14,507 nt of DNA from Armatimonadota bacterium (GCA_014380985.1 JACMIU010000082.1:1-14507), one strand, 5' to 3'; positions 1 through 7,936 are shown, counted from the stretch's first letter. The notes: generated by a model not told the origin, from the sequence alone. Program-made: numbers and translations.

Positions 1-8
1 AACTTTTG

Positions 9-416
9 ATGAAATCTGCCCGCCTTGCTACTCGCGCTATGATCAGTTCGCTGATGAATATTGGTCGCTCTGGTTCCTTTCATGAACAAGACCGAAAAAT
101 CGAATTGTTTTGGGGGCACACAGACTCCGCTTTGATTCCCGTTGCCAAAGAAGAATTGTTGCCCTTGAAACGTCTTCTCAAACAACACGCCGCCAACACG
201 GAACCTCTGTTTAACGGGGCAGGGTCGTTGCGCGGGGAAGCGAGAACCGTGGTCAACGCGCTCGACAGTATGCTCTCCGCATCCGAATGCCCACCGCTTT
301 CCCCGGCGCGGCAGGAGTTGGTGCTGTGGCTGACCGAGGAGGCGCGAAACGGCAAGAACCACGCGCTACGCCGCATGGTGCAGTCGTCCGTTGATGATGC
401 GCCACACCCGGCGTAG
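9..416 (+). CDS. Unrecognised protein, start uncertain (possibly C-terminal part of a longer gene)
   Basis: I do not recognise this protein. Reading from the ATG at position 9 gives about 135 residues; the frame stays open to the window edge, with a TTG one codon earlier, so the true start may lie outside. The product looks soluble: no signal peptide, no membrane segment, and a mixed, probably helical composition with a basic N-terminus and a run of Glu, Leu and Lys around residues 40-60. No catalytic motif stands out. It is read in the same direction as pcrA and ends 26 bases before it, so the two could be co-transcribed, although pcrA also has its own -10-like element at the junction. The codon pattern resembles that of its neighbours, which favours a real gene over a chance frame. 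No function is proposed. Confidence 0.55.
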   Translation: MKSARLATRAMISSLMNIGRSGSFHEQDRKIELFWGHTDSALIPVAKEELLPLKRLLKQHAANTEPLFNGAGSLRGEARTVVNALDSMLSASECPPLSPARQELVLWLTEEARNGKNHALRRMVQSSVDDAPHPA

Positions 417-430
417 GGTGTCCGGCGCGA

Positions 431-436
431 TACAAT
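431..436 (+). promoter_or_regulatory. -10-like element of pcrA (possible leaderless start)
   Basis: TACAAT matches the sigma70-type -10 consensus at five of six positions and lies exactly six bases before the pcrA ATG. Transcription would therefore begin at or next to the start codon, giving a leaderless mRNA. No convincing Shine-Dalgarno or TTGACA-like -35 box is visible at normal spacing. kdsA has the same arrangement with the same spacing. The spacing is seen; the promoter activity is inferred. Confidence 0.4.
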
Positions 437-442
437 AAGGGC

Positions 443-3400
443 ATGGACGATTTTCCCCCGCCGCCCTCCGACGAAGACGACCCGTTCGCTGATTACGAAG
501 CCTACGTGCCGCCCCCGACCGTGACGCTTCACGCGCCCGCGTTCGCCGACCGCGAGGGCGACGCCCCGCACGTCCCCGATCCGAACGACCCGCTTCTGGT
601 TCGCCTGAACCCGTCGCAACAGGAAGCCGTGATTCACAAAAACGGACCCCTGCTGATTTTCGCCGGTGCGGGTTCCGGCAAAACCCGCGTCCTCACGCAC
701 CGAATCGCCTACCTGACCGGGCGGTATGGCGTGTGGCCGCGCCAGATTTTAGCGGTGACGTTCACCAACAAAGCGGCAACCGAAATGAAGGAACGGCTTA
801 TCCGACTGCTCGGCGAGGAAGCGATTAAGTCCATGTGGGTTGGCACGTTCCACGCCACCTGTGCCCGAATGCTCCGCGAACGTGGCAAAGACATCGGATT
901 GGTGCGCGAGTTCACCGTGTACGACGACGGCGACCAGATCATGCTGATGAAGGAGTGCTTGTCGCAACTGAACTTAGACGACCGCCAGTACGCCCCCCGC
1001 GCCGTGCTATCGCTGATCTCGAAAGCGAAGGAAAAGTTAGTCGCGCCGGAGCAGTTTGGACAGGTCTTTCACGGCGTTTTTGAATCCGTGGTGGCGAAAC
1101 TGTACAAACTGTATCAGGAAAAACTGACGCAAAACCGCGCCGTTGATTTCGACGATTTAATCATGCTGTCGGTGCGCCTTTTAGAACAGCGCGAGGATGT
1201 GCGCGAATACTACCAGAACAAGTTTCGCTACGTTTTGGTGGACGAGTATCAGGACATCAACAACGCGCAGTACAAATTAGTGTCGCTTCTGTCGGGCAAG
1301 TGGGGCAACCTGTGCGTGGTCGGTGACGAAGACCAATGTTTACCTCCGGGAACGCTTATCGCTACACCGATGGGCGAGGTGCCGGTGGAAACCGTCGTGG
1401 CGGGCGATCCGGTACTGGCGGCGAACGGCGAAGTGGTAACCGTGATGCTGGCGAAGGAAATGCAGTTTCGCGGTGAACTGGTAACAATTACTACTTCGGA
1501 CGGAAAAGTGTTACGCGCTACCCCGGAGCATCTCGTTTTTGCCCGACTCGACCCAAAGAGAGAAGAAACGTATTACGCTTATTGCCGCACCCACACGGGC
1601 GGCTACTTTTATAGCACAAACTGGAAAGGCAGTGGCGAGGGAATTGCTTTCGCCGACATCGCCGCGGCATGGATACGGGATGTGTCCCTTTACCCCGTCG
1701 AAGAGAGCGACGGTTCCGAAGTCGCGGCGATGTCGGCAGAAACGGCGAGTCTACACGACAATCTTTGCCATCACGGCTTGAATCCCTCGTTTCCGCATTT
1801 CCGAAGTTTCGGCGCAAGCGACGTGGTCACTTTTCATCAGTATACAGGAAGAAAACACTGTGTCGGATTCGTGGATCATCAACGTGAGCCCTCCCCGCAA
1901 GGCGGCACAGTGTATGAATACGGCGGAACCCGGACGCAAAGCATTATTGAGCAGGCGTTGTCGCGCCTGTTCGATGTCAATCACGGCAACGTTTGGGGCA
2001 GTGACACCAGTTATGTGGAGGGATGGGATTCAAAGCGCAAACAGTGGCAATGCTACTTCTGGACGTCGGACTACGATACAGCGATAAAGGCTGTCAAAAT
2101 CGTGCGCGAAACCTTGAACATAACGCAAACCGACCATCTTGCCTGCTTTGGGCGCGACCTATATCAGGCAATGCCGATGTCTCACGTGCGTGTTGGAATG
2201 CTGATGCGAACAACGGGTAGGCGAAAGACCGTGTCCGTAATTGCGACCGGGCGCGAACCCTACGACGGCGCGGTCTACGATTTAGAGGTTGCCAAACATC
2301 ACAACTACCAAGCCAACGGCTTGCTGGTTCATAACTCGGTGTATTCGTGGCGCGGGGCGGACGTTTCGATTATCCTACGCTTCGACCGCGACTTCAAGGA
2401 CGCCAAAGTCATCAAATTGGAGCAAAACTACCGCTCGACGCAGACGATTTTGGACGCGGCATACAACGTCGTGCGGAACAACCGGGGGCGCAAAGACAAA
2501 AAACTGTGGACGGAGAATCCGGCGGGCGACCAGATTCACCTGTTCGAAGCGATGAACGAGCAGGAGGAGGCGGTTTTCGTCGCCGACAAAGTCTTAGCGG
2601 CGACGCAAACGAAGCAGCGCGAACTGAGCGACTTCGCCATTTTGTACCGCACGAACGCGCAGTCCCGGACGCTTGAGGAGGTGCTGAACAACTACCGGGT
2701 TCCGTACAAAATCATTGGCGGCGTCCGGTTCTACGAGCGGCGCGAAATCAAGGACTTGGTGTGCTACCTGCGGCTCGTGCAAAACCCGTTCGATTCGGTG
2801 AGTCTACGGCGCGTGATTAACGTTCCGGCGCGGGGAATCGGCGCGGGAACGTGGCAAAAGATGGAACTCAAGGCGCAGGTCGAGAACCTGTCTTTGTGGG
2901 AAGTCGTGGCGGACTTATCGAGTATCGAGGGTATCCGTGCGTCTACGCGCAAGGCGATGGAATCGTTCGTCGCGCTGATTGCGACGGCGCGGGGGCAGTC
3001 GGGTTCGGGGGCGTGGGGCGTCACGAAAACGCTGACCGAGATTATCGAGAACACCGGCTATGTCCGTGACCTCGAAAAAGAGCGAACGATTGAGGCGAAC
3101 ACGCGCATCGAAAACATCCGCGAACTAATGACCGCGACACAGCAGTTTGAGGCGACCACCGAAGACCCGACGCTGTACGGCTTTTTGGAGCAAACCGCGC
3201 TTATCGCCGACGTTGACGCCCTTGAAGACGCCGACACGAACAACCGCGTGGTGCTGATGACGCTTCATGCGGCGAAGGGGTTGGAGTTTCCGGTTGTCTT
3301 TCTGGTCGGTCTTGAAGAAGGCGTATTTCCGCATTCGCGCTCTCTGCAAAGCGATTCCGAACTGGAAGAGGAACGCCGTTTAGCCTATGTCGGAATCACG

Positions 3401-3844
3401 CGGGCGAAGGAGGAACTGTTTCTGACGTATGCGACGCGGCGGACGATTTTCGGCAACACGAATATCGGGACGTTGTCTCGGTTCGTGCGCGAAGTCCCGG
3501 TAGAGTTGCTGAAACTGCCCCGCGCTCTGCAGAACCGCCAATCGCTCGGCGGCTCCGGCACGTCATTAGGCGCACGGATGGGCGCGACCCGTGACGAATA
3601 TTCGCAGGTTCCGGCATCGTGGGACGAGTCGAACGCCGCATCGCGGGCGGCGGCACGGGCGAAGGGCGCGGCGAAAACCGAAGCCCCGCTTAAAATCGGC
3701 GACAAGGCGAAGCACGCGGTTTTCGGCGTCGGGGTAATCGTCTCGCTTTCCGGCACGGGCGACGACGCGCTGGTCTCGATTGCGTTTCCGAATATCGGCG
3801 TCAAGAAACTCGCGCTCGGCTATGCGCGGCTCGAAAAGGTGTGA
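443..3844 (+). CDS. pcrA: ATP-dependent DNA helicase PcrA/UvrD (SF1A), intein-containing precursor
   Basis: This is a 3'-5' superfamily 1A helicase acting in excision repair and in clearing recombinases and stalled polymerases. The precursor is 1133 residues; removing the intein leaves 800, a normal PcrA length. Visible motifs in order: Q-motif LNPSQQEAV near residue 55, Walker A AGAGSGKT at 74-81, motif Ia TFTNKAATEM near 106, Walker B/motif II DEYQD at 267-271, motif III VVGDEDQ/SVYSWRGAD split by the intein after Gln298, motif IV QNYRST, motif V TLHAAKGLEFP, motif VI LAYVGITRAKEE. The last 50 residues (LKIGDKAKHAVFGVGVIV) match the C-terminal Tudor-like module of PcrA that contacts RNA polymerase. 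The first 50 residues are an acidic, proline-rich extension. The ATG at 443 is chosen for its spacing to the TACAAT box. The stop is followed by a strong hairpin. The helicase can only be active after splicing, because the intein splits an ATP-coupling motif. Confidence 0.97.
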   Translation: MDDFPPPPSDEDDPFADYEAYVPPPTVTLHAPAFADREGDAPHVPDPNDPLLVRLNPSQQEAVIHKNGPLLIFAGAGSGKTRVLTHRIAYLTGRYGVWPRQILAVTFTNKAATEMKERLIRLLGEEAIKSMWVGTFHATCARMLRERGKDIGLVREFTVYDDGDQIMLMKECLSQLNLDDRQYAPRAVLSLISKAKEKLVAPEQFGQVFHGVFESVVAKLYKLYQEKLTQNRAVDFDDLIMLSVRLLEQREDVREYYQNKFRYVLVDEYQDINNAQYKLVSLLSGKWGNLCVVGDEDQCLPPGTLIATPMGEVPVETVVAGDPVLAANGEVVTVMLAKEMQFRGELVTITTSDGKVLRATPEHLVFARLDPKREETYYAYCRTHTGGYFYSTNWKGSGEGIAFADIAAAWIRDVSLYPVEESDGSEVAAMSAETASLHDNLCHHGLNPSFPHFRSFGASDVVTFHQYTGRKHCVGFVDHQREPSPQGGTVYEYGGTRTQSIIEQALSRLFDVNHGNVWGSDTSYVEGWDSKRKQWQCYFWTSDYDTAIKAVKIVRETLNITQTDHLACFGRDLYQAMPMSHVRVGMLMRTTGRRKTVSVIATGREPYDGAVYDLEVAKHHNYQANGLLVHNSVYSWRGADVSIILRFDRDFKDAKVIKLEQNYRSTQTILDAAYNVVRNNRGRKDKKLWTENPAGDQIHLFEAMNEQEEAVFVADKVLAATQTKQRELSDFAILYRTNAQSRTLEEVLNNYRVPYKIIGGVRFYERREIKDLVCYLRLVQNPFDSVSLRRVINVPARGIGAGTWQKMELKAQVENLSLWEVVADLSSIEGIRASTRKAMESFVALIATARGQSGSGAWGVTKTLTEIIENTGYVRDLEKERTIEANTRIENIRELMTATQQFEATTEDPTLYGFLEQTALIADVDALEDADTNNRVVLMTLHAAKGLEFPVVFLVGLEEGVFPHSRSLQSDSELEEERRLAYVGITRAKEELFLTYATRRTIFGNTNIGTLSRFVREVPVELLKLPRALQNRQSLGGSGTSLGARMGATRDEYSQVPASWDESNAASRAAARAKGAAKTEAPLKIGDKAKHAVFGVGVIVSLSGTGDDALVSIAFPNIGVKKLALGYARLEKV
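1337..2335 (+). other. Intein within PcrA (333 residues, precursor residues 299-631)
   Basis: This is a protein-splicing element inserted between Gln298 and Ser632 of the helicase. It starts with Cys1 (CLPPGTLIATPMGEVPVE, block A). Block B is ATPEHLVF with the expected Thr62 and His65 (intein numbering). It ends with AVYDLEVAKHHNYQ and NGLLVHN (blocks F and G), giving penultimate His332, terminal Asn333 and a +1 Ser nucleophile. All residues needed for standard class 1 splicing are present, and the flanks rejoin to VVGDEDQSVYSWRGAD, an intact motif III. The roughly 200 residues between the splicing blocks contain no LAGLIDADG motif and no HNH or GIY-YIG core that I can assign. The stretch from about 79 to 103 has spaced Tyr and Gly residues (YYAYC, GGYFYST) that might be a decayed nuclease or a structural insert. 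From memory, inteins at this same position occur in other UvrD/PcrA helicases, notably in actinobacteria; I could not check this. Confidence 0.95.
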
Positions 3845-3881
3845 GTGCGGGCTATGCGCCTGTGCGTCACGTAGCCGTGTA

Positions 3882-3921
3882 AGGAAGTCGGTGCGGAGAA
3901 TCTTTTCCGCACCGACTTCCT
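3882..3921 (+). terminator. Strong hairpin after pcrA, probable terminator without a U-tract
   Basis: The arms AGGAAGTCGGTGCGGA (3882-3897) and TCCGCACCGACTTCCT (3906-3921) are perfectly complementary over 16 bp, with an 8-base loop. It begins 37 bases after the pcrA stop and sits in a tandem gene junction. The run of T expected after a classical intrinsic terminator is absent on both strands. It could still end transcription, protect the 3' end of the pcrA mRNA, or be a processing site. Confidence 0.6.
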
Positions 3922-4032
3922 CAAATGAATGCAGTCCCGCTTCTCCTTCCGCGAAGCCGGGAGCGTGACACGGAATCCGGCGGGAAATATTACCGGTGGC
4001 GCGACACCTTCCCGTCTTGTAATCTCATTGCG

Positions 4033-4061
4033 GTCACACGGAAACGATTTTATGGTAGAAT
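4033..4061 (+). promoter_or_regulatory. Candidate promoter for the DUF1592-DUF1552 unit
   Basis: TAGAAT at 4056-4061 matches the -10 consensus at five of six positions and is preceded by TGG, an extended -10 signature. GTCACA at 4033-4038 is a weak -35 (four of six) at the standard 17-base spacing. The element lies in the AT-richer part of the intergenic region, about 110 bases before the ATG at 4179. Promoter activity is inferred. Confidence 0.4.
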
Positions 4062-4178
4062 TGTTTTGTTGACTAATTCATTGGGGAATGACCTCGTTAT
4101 TACTTGCGCGTACTTACTTTCGTGATTAGGAAAACGCTTTCGCATTCATTGTTCGGCAAATCTTGATGTTTACTAACT

Positions 4179-6572
4179 ATGTTGTTACGAGAAACGAAAA
4201 TCTGGACTCTTTGGGCGACGGGAGGTATGTCCCTTGTACTCCTTCCTACGCTTGTGGGTGCTCGTCCTGCTCCGCTAAAAGCAAAAAGCGCGACGCCAAA
4301 GTCTGCTGTGAGTACCAAGCGCACGGCATCCGGCGAACGTGTCTTTCGCCAACAGTGCGCCCCGTGCCACGGCGCAACCGGTGAGGGAACATCAATATAC
4401 CCGCGGGCGTTAGCAGGCGATCAGTCGGTTGGTCAACTCGCTCAGTATATCGCCGCCGCGATGCCGCCCGGACCCAAGAAGTGCTCCGTCACCGATGCTC
4501 CCAAGGTCGCCGCCTACATTCACGATGCCTTCTACTCGCCACTCGCGCAAGAACGAAACCGTCCCGCACGAGTCGCCCTTTCCCGGCTTACCGTTCGACA
4601 ACTCAAAAATGCCGTCACCGATCTCGTTGGCAGTTTCCGAACCCAAGTTTCACCCGGAGAAGCGCAGGGATTGCGAGCCGAGTACTTTCGGGCGAATCAG
4701 TTTCGGGGGGAAGATCGGGTCATTGAGCGGATTGATCCAGAGGTGCGCTTCAACTACGGACAGCAAGGTCCAAGCGGTGGCAAATTCGACCCTCATCAAT
4801 TTTCAATGCGCTGGCAAGGCAGTCTTGTCGCACCGGACACCGGCGTTTACGAAATCGTCGTTCGCACCGAGCACGCCACAAACCTTTGGGTGAACGATCT
4901 CGAAAAGCCGATCATTGACGCCTGGGTGCAGTCCGGTAAAGACACCGAACACACTGCCTCGATCTACCTTGTCGGGGGGCGTGCCTATCCGATCCGTCTG
5001 GACTTTTCCAAATCCAAACAAGGCGTGGACGACGCCGAAAAGAATAAGGATCGCCCCGTGCCCAAGGCATCCATCACGCTTGCTTGGAAACGTCCCCAGC
5101 AGATCGAGGAGCCGATCCCGTCTCGTTGCCTAATCCCAACGACCTTCCCGGAAGCCTTCGTCGTTTCAACACCGTTCCCCCCGGACGACCGGAGCATGGG
5201 CTATGAACGCGGAAACTCCATCTCGAAAGAGTGGGACGAAGCGACCACGTCAGCCGCTTTAGAAACCTCGGACTATATCGCCGCACACCTCAAGGAACTT
5301 GCGGGCAGCACGGACGATAAAGAAAAGTTGATGGCATTTTGCCGGAAGTTCGTGGAGCGTGCCCACCGGCGTCCGCTCTCCCCCGCAATCGAAAAACTTT
5401 ATATCGAACGGCAGTTCACGACCGCACCTGACCCGGCAACGGCGGTTAAGCGGGTCGTGTTGCTTACCATGAAATCGCCCCGTTTCCTCTACCGGGAGTT
5501 GGGAACAGTCGAGAAAGACCCGTATGACATCGCGTCCCGGCTGTCGTTCGCTCTATGGGACTCGCTCCCCGATGAGACTTTGCTGAAAGCCGCCGCCACT
5601 GGATCACTCGTCACACGCAAACAGGTTGCCCAACAAGCGGAGCGCATGGTTGCCGATCCCCGCGCTTGGTACAAGCAGCGGGAGTTCTTCCTCCAATGGC
5701 TGAAGATTGACCAGCATCCCGACCTCGCCAAGGATACGAAACGGTTTCCGTTGTTCACACCTGCCGTCGCCGCCGACCTGCGTACCTCGCTGGACTTGAC
5801 TTTGGAAAACGTTGTTCGTAGCGAGCGGTCAGACTTCCGCGAGTTGCTCATGACGAACCGATATTTCCTCAATGGACGGCTCGCTCCGATATATGGCGTG
5901 ACCCTGCCCACGAACGCTCCCTTCCAACCCGTCTCCCTCGACCCCAAGGAGCGATCCGGTGTGCTTACTCACCCGTATCTACTGGCGAGTTTTGCCTACC
6001 GTTCGAGCAGTTCGCCGATCCACCGGGGCGTTCTGCTCACACGAAGTTTTATGGGACGCACCCTCGCGGCACCGCCCGCCGCCTTCGTGCCGCTTCCCGC
6101 CTCGCTTCATCCAAACCTGACCACACGGCAACGGGTCGCCCTGCAAACCAAACCGGCGGCTTGTATGTCCTGCCATAGCACAATCAACCCGCTCGGCTTC
6201 ACGCTGGAAAAGTTCGATGCCATCGGACGCTTTCGATCCGTGGAGAACGGCACGCCGATTAACACCGCCGGAAGCTACGAGCCACGGGGGGGACAACCGG
6301 TCAAGTTCGCCGGTGCCCGCGATCTATCCCGCTATATCGCCGGAAGTGAAGAAGCACACACAGCATTTGTGGAAAAGTTTTTCCAGTACCTTGTGAAGCA
6401 ACCAATCCGCGCCTACGGGGCGCAGTCTCGGAACGATCTGCAAGGATCGTTCCGAACCAACAAATATAATATGCGACAATTAACGGTCGCAATCGCCACC
6501 GAAGCCGCGTTCCCAAAGAAAGCCAGTTCCTTCAAAGGCACGCAAACCGCGACGGCGCAAAGCCCCCAATAG
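4179..6572 (+). CDS. Secreted PA14 / DUF1587-1595-1592-1588-1585 cytochrome c-type protein
   Basis: This is a 797-residue exported protein of the multi-DUF cytochrome type typical of Planctomycetota-like bacteria. The N-terminus (basic start, hydrophobic stretch around residues 8-27, then VGARP) is a Sec signal or membrane anchor. A first haem c site, CAPCH, lies at 60-64. A DUF1587-like helix (LSRLTVRQLKNAVTDLVG) follows near 133. A PA14 beta-barrel spans about 164-307 (GLRAEYF, WVNDLEKPIIDAW), a fold often involved in carbohydrate binding. DUF1595 is near 388-415 (FVERAHRRPLSPA), DUF1592 about 430-575 (RFLYREL, ASRLSFALWDSLPD), DUF1588 about 580-685 with a second haem site CMSCH at 662-666, and DUF1585 near 700-780. 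No reaction is established for the family; a periplasmic redox role on a polymeric or sugar-linked substrate is inference. It ends 14 bases before the DUF1552 gene, so the pair is an operon. No Shine-Dalgarno precedes the ATG; the internal Met17 has a GGGAGG too close to serve as one. Confidence 0.9.
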   Translation: MLLRETKIWTLWATGGMSLVLLPTLVGARPAPLKAKSATPKSAVSTKRTASGERVFRQQCAPCHGATGEGTSIYPRALAGDQSVGQLAQYIAAAMPPGPKKCSVTDAPKVAAYIHDAFYSPLAQERNRPARVALSRLTVRQLKNAVTDLVGSFRTQVSPGEAQGLRAEYFRANQFRGEDRVIERIDPEVRFNYGQQGPSGGKFDPHQFSMRWQGSLVAPDTGVYEIVVRTEHATNLWVNDLEKPIIDAWVQSGKDTEHTASIYLVGGRAYPIRLDFSKSKQGVDDAEKNKDRPVPKASITLAWKRPQQIEEPIPSRCLIPTTFPEAFVVSTPFPPDDRSMGYERGNSISKEWDEATTSAALETSDYIAAHLKELAGSTDDKEKLMAFCRKFVERAHRRPLSPAIEKLYIERQFTTAPDPATAVKRVVLLTMKSPRFLYRELGTVEKDPYDIASRLSFALWDSLPDETLLKAAATGSLVTRKQVAQQAERMVADPRAWYKQREFFLQWLKIDQHPDLAKDTKRFPLFTPAVAADLRTSLDLTLENVVRSERSDFRELLMTNRYFLNGRLAPIYGVTLPTNAPFQPVSLDPKERSGVLTHPYLLASFAYRSSSSPIHRGVLLTRSFMGRTLAAPPAAFVPLPASLHPNLTTRQRVALQTKPAACMSCHSTINPLGFTLEKFDAIGRFRSVENGTPINTAGSYEPRGGQPVKFAGARDLSRYIAGSEEAHTAFVEKFFQYLVKQPIRAYGAQSRNDLQGSFRTNKYNMRQLTVAIATEAAFPKKASSFKGTQTATAQSPQ

Positions 6573-6586
6573 AACGAAACAAAACC

Positions 6587-7912
6587 ATGACATACCGAAA
6601 TACACGACGCGAGTTTATACAGAATCTGGGAGTCAGTGCCGCCGTACTGCCTTTCCTGTCGAACCTGCCCTGCTTCGCCGCCCCGAACAGGTCGGCACGC
6701 AAGCAACGTCTCGTGATTATCTTCAGCCCGGATGGGATCGTTCCGTCCACGTTCTGGCCCGACACGGAAGGTAAGATCGTTTCGTTCAAGGAAAGCCTTA
6801 CACCGCTTGACCCGTTCAGGGAGAGGACGTTGCTTCTTAACGGTGTCTGTGACCGGATTCGCGGTGACGGCGACGGGCATATGCGCGGAATCGGTTGTCT
6901 TCTGACGGGCGTCGAACTGTTTCCCGGCAATGTTCAGGGCGGTTCGGACACTCCGGCGGGTTGGTCGAGTGGTATCTCCATCGATCAGGAGTTGAAGAAC
7001 TTTCTCCAAAGAGACCCGGCGACGCGCACCCGCTTTGGGGCACTGGAGTTTGGAGTCATGGTTCCCGAACGCGCCGACACGTGGACACGTATGTCTTACT
7101 CCGGTCCGAACAAGCCGGTCACCCCGATAGACGATCCCTACCAGATGTTTAGCAAACTCTACGGGCGATTGCGAGATCAGGAGAGCCTAAAGAGCGTTCT
7201 TGATGATCTCAAGCAGGACTTCGACAAGGTCGGTTCTCAGGTCGGTAAGCAAGACCGGCAGATTCTCGAAGAGCACGCGACGCTTGTCCGGGAGACGGAG
7301 CAGGAACTCAGTGCCGAAAACAAGGTGGATAGGGGACACCCCGTGCCGGTTTTGGAACCCGGTGTTCACCGCGACAACGACCGTATGCCGCAACTGAGCA
7401 AGATGCAGATAGACCTGCTGGTCAACAGTTTCGCCGGGGACTTCGCCCGCGTGGCAACGCTACAATACACCAACTCGGTCGGACAGGCGCGGATGCGCTG
7501 GCTGGGCGTGGAAGAGGGACAACACGACCTATCCCACGAACCCGATAATAACACCGTCGCTCAGGAAAAACTCACAAAGGTCACGAAGTGGTATAGCGAG
7601 CAGGTCGCCTACCTCGCGAAGCGGTTGGCGGAAACCCCGGAACCGGGCGGCGAAGGCAACCTTCTCGATAACACGATTATCGTCTGGACTAACGAACTCG
7701 GTCAAGGCAACTCTCACACACTCGATAACATTCCGTTCGTGCTTGTCGGTGGCGGGATGGGCTTCACGATGGGGCGATCCCTAAAATACGATAACGTCGC
7801 ACACAACCGTCTCTTGCTGTCGCTTGCACATGGCTTCGGACATCGCATCAACCGGTTCGGCAACCCCGACTTTTGCGCCGACGGGCCTCTCTCAAAATTG
7901 ACGGGGAGATAG
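6587..7912 (+). CDS. Tat-exported DUF1552 family protein
   Basis: This is a 441-residue protein of the DUF1552 family, a typical length. The N-terminus carries a twin-arginine signal, TRREFIQNLGVSAAVLPF, with Arg7-Arg8 followed by a hydrophobic stretch, and a likely cleavage after Phe-Ala-Ala near residue 32. It is therefore probably exported folded, which hints at a bound metal or cofactor. Family-typical segments include FSPDGIVPSTFWPD near residue 46, HMRGIGCLLTG, GVEEGQHDLSH and NTIIVWTNELGQGNSH near the C-terminus; the conserved His, Asp, Glu and Asn residues would suit a metal site, but this is inference. DUF1552 genes usually sit directly beside DUF1592-type cytochrome genes, as here (14-base gap), so the two products very likely act together in the periplasm. 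The function of the pair is unknown. There is no clear Shine-Dalgarno. Confidence 0.9.
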   Translation: MTYRNTRREFIQNLGVSAAVLPFLSNLPCFAAPNRSARKQRLVIIFSPDGIVPSTFWPDTEGKIVSFKESLTPLDPFRERTLLLNGVCDRIRGDGDGHMRGIGCLLTGVELFPGNVQGGSDTPAGWSSGISIDQELKNFLQRDPATRTRFGALEFGVMVPERADTWTRMSYSGPNKPVTPIDDPYQMFSKLYGRLRDQESLKSVLDDLKQDFDKVGSQVGKQDRQILEEHATLVRETEQELSAENKVDRGHPVPVLEPGVHRDNDRMPQLSKMQIDLLVNSFAGDFARVATLQYTNSVGQARMRWLGVEEGQHDLSHEPDNNTVAQEKLTKVTKWYSEQVAYLAKRLAETPEPGGEGNLLDNTIIVWTNELGQGNSHTLDNIPFVLVGGGMGFTMGRSLKYDNVAHNRLLLSLAHGFGHRINRFGNPDFCADGPLSKLTGR

Positions 7913-7936
7913 CTTCAAAGAAAACGAACCGGGGGA

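Larger units (their letters stand above)
3845..4178. other. Intergenic stretch: hairpin plus AT-richer leader
   Basis: These 334 bases between pcrA and the DUF1592 gene contain no credible coding frame; the short frames here have no recognisable product or start signal. The first part holds the 16-bp hairpin at 3882-3921. From about 4020 onward the sequence becomes clearly richer in A and T than the flanking genes and holds a candidate extended -10 promoter. If that promoter is used, the downstream mRNA has a leader of about 110 bases. The leader contains a small perfect inverted repeat, TCATT-GGGG-AATGA, at 4078-4091, which could be an operator or nothing at all. I see no riboswitch core that I recognise. 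Confidence 0.6.

Noticed and set aside
80..700. Minus-strand open frame of 206 codons across the first gene and the pcrA start
   Set aside because: It runs antisense through the conserved Walker A region of pcrA, has Arg-rich shadow composition and no start signal.
1337..2335. The insertion in pcrA as an ordinary domain insertion or assembly error
   Set aside because: The ends carry exact intein splicing motifs and the host motif rejoins perfectly, which neither alternative explains.
3385..3804. Minus-strand open frame of 139 codons at the end of pcrA
   Set aside because: It is antisense to conserved motif VI and the C-terminal module of the helicase, with no family signature.
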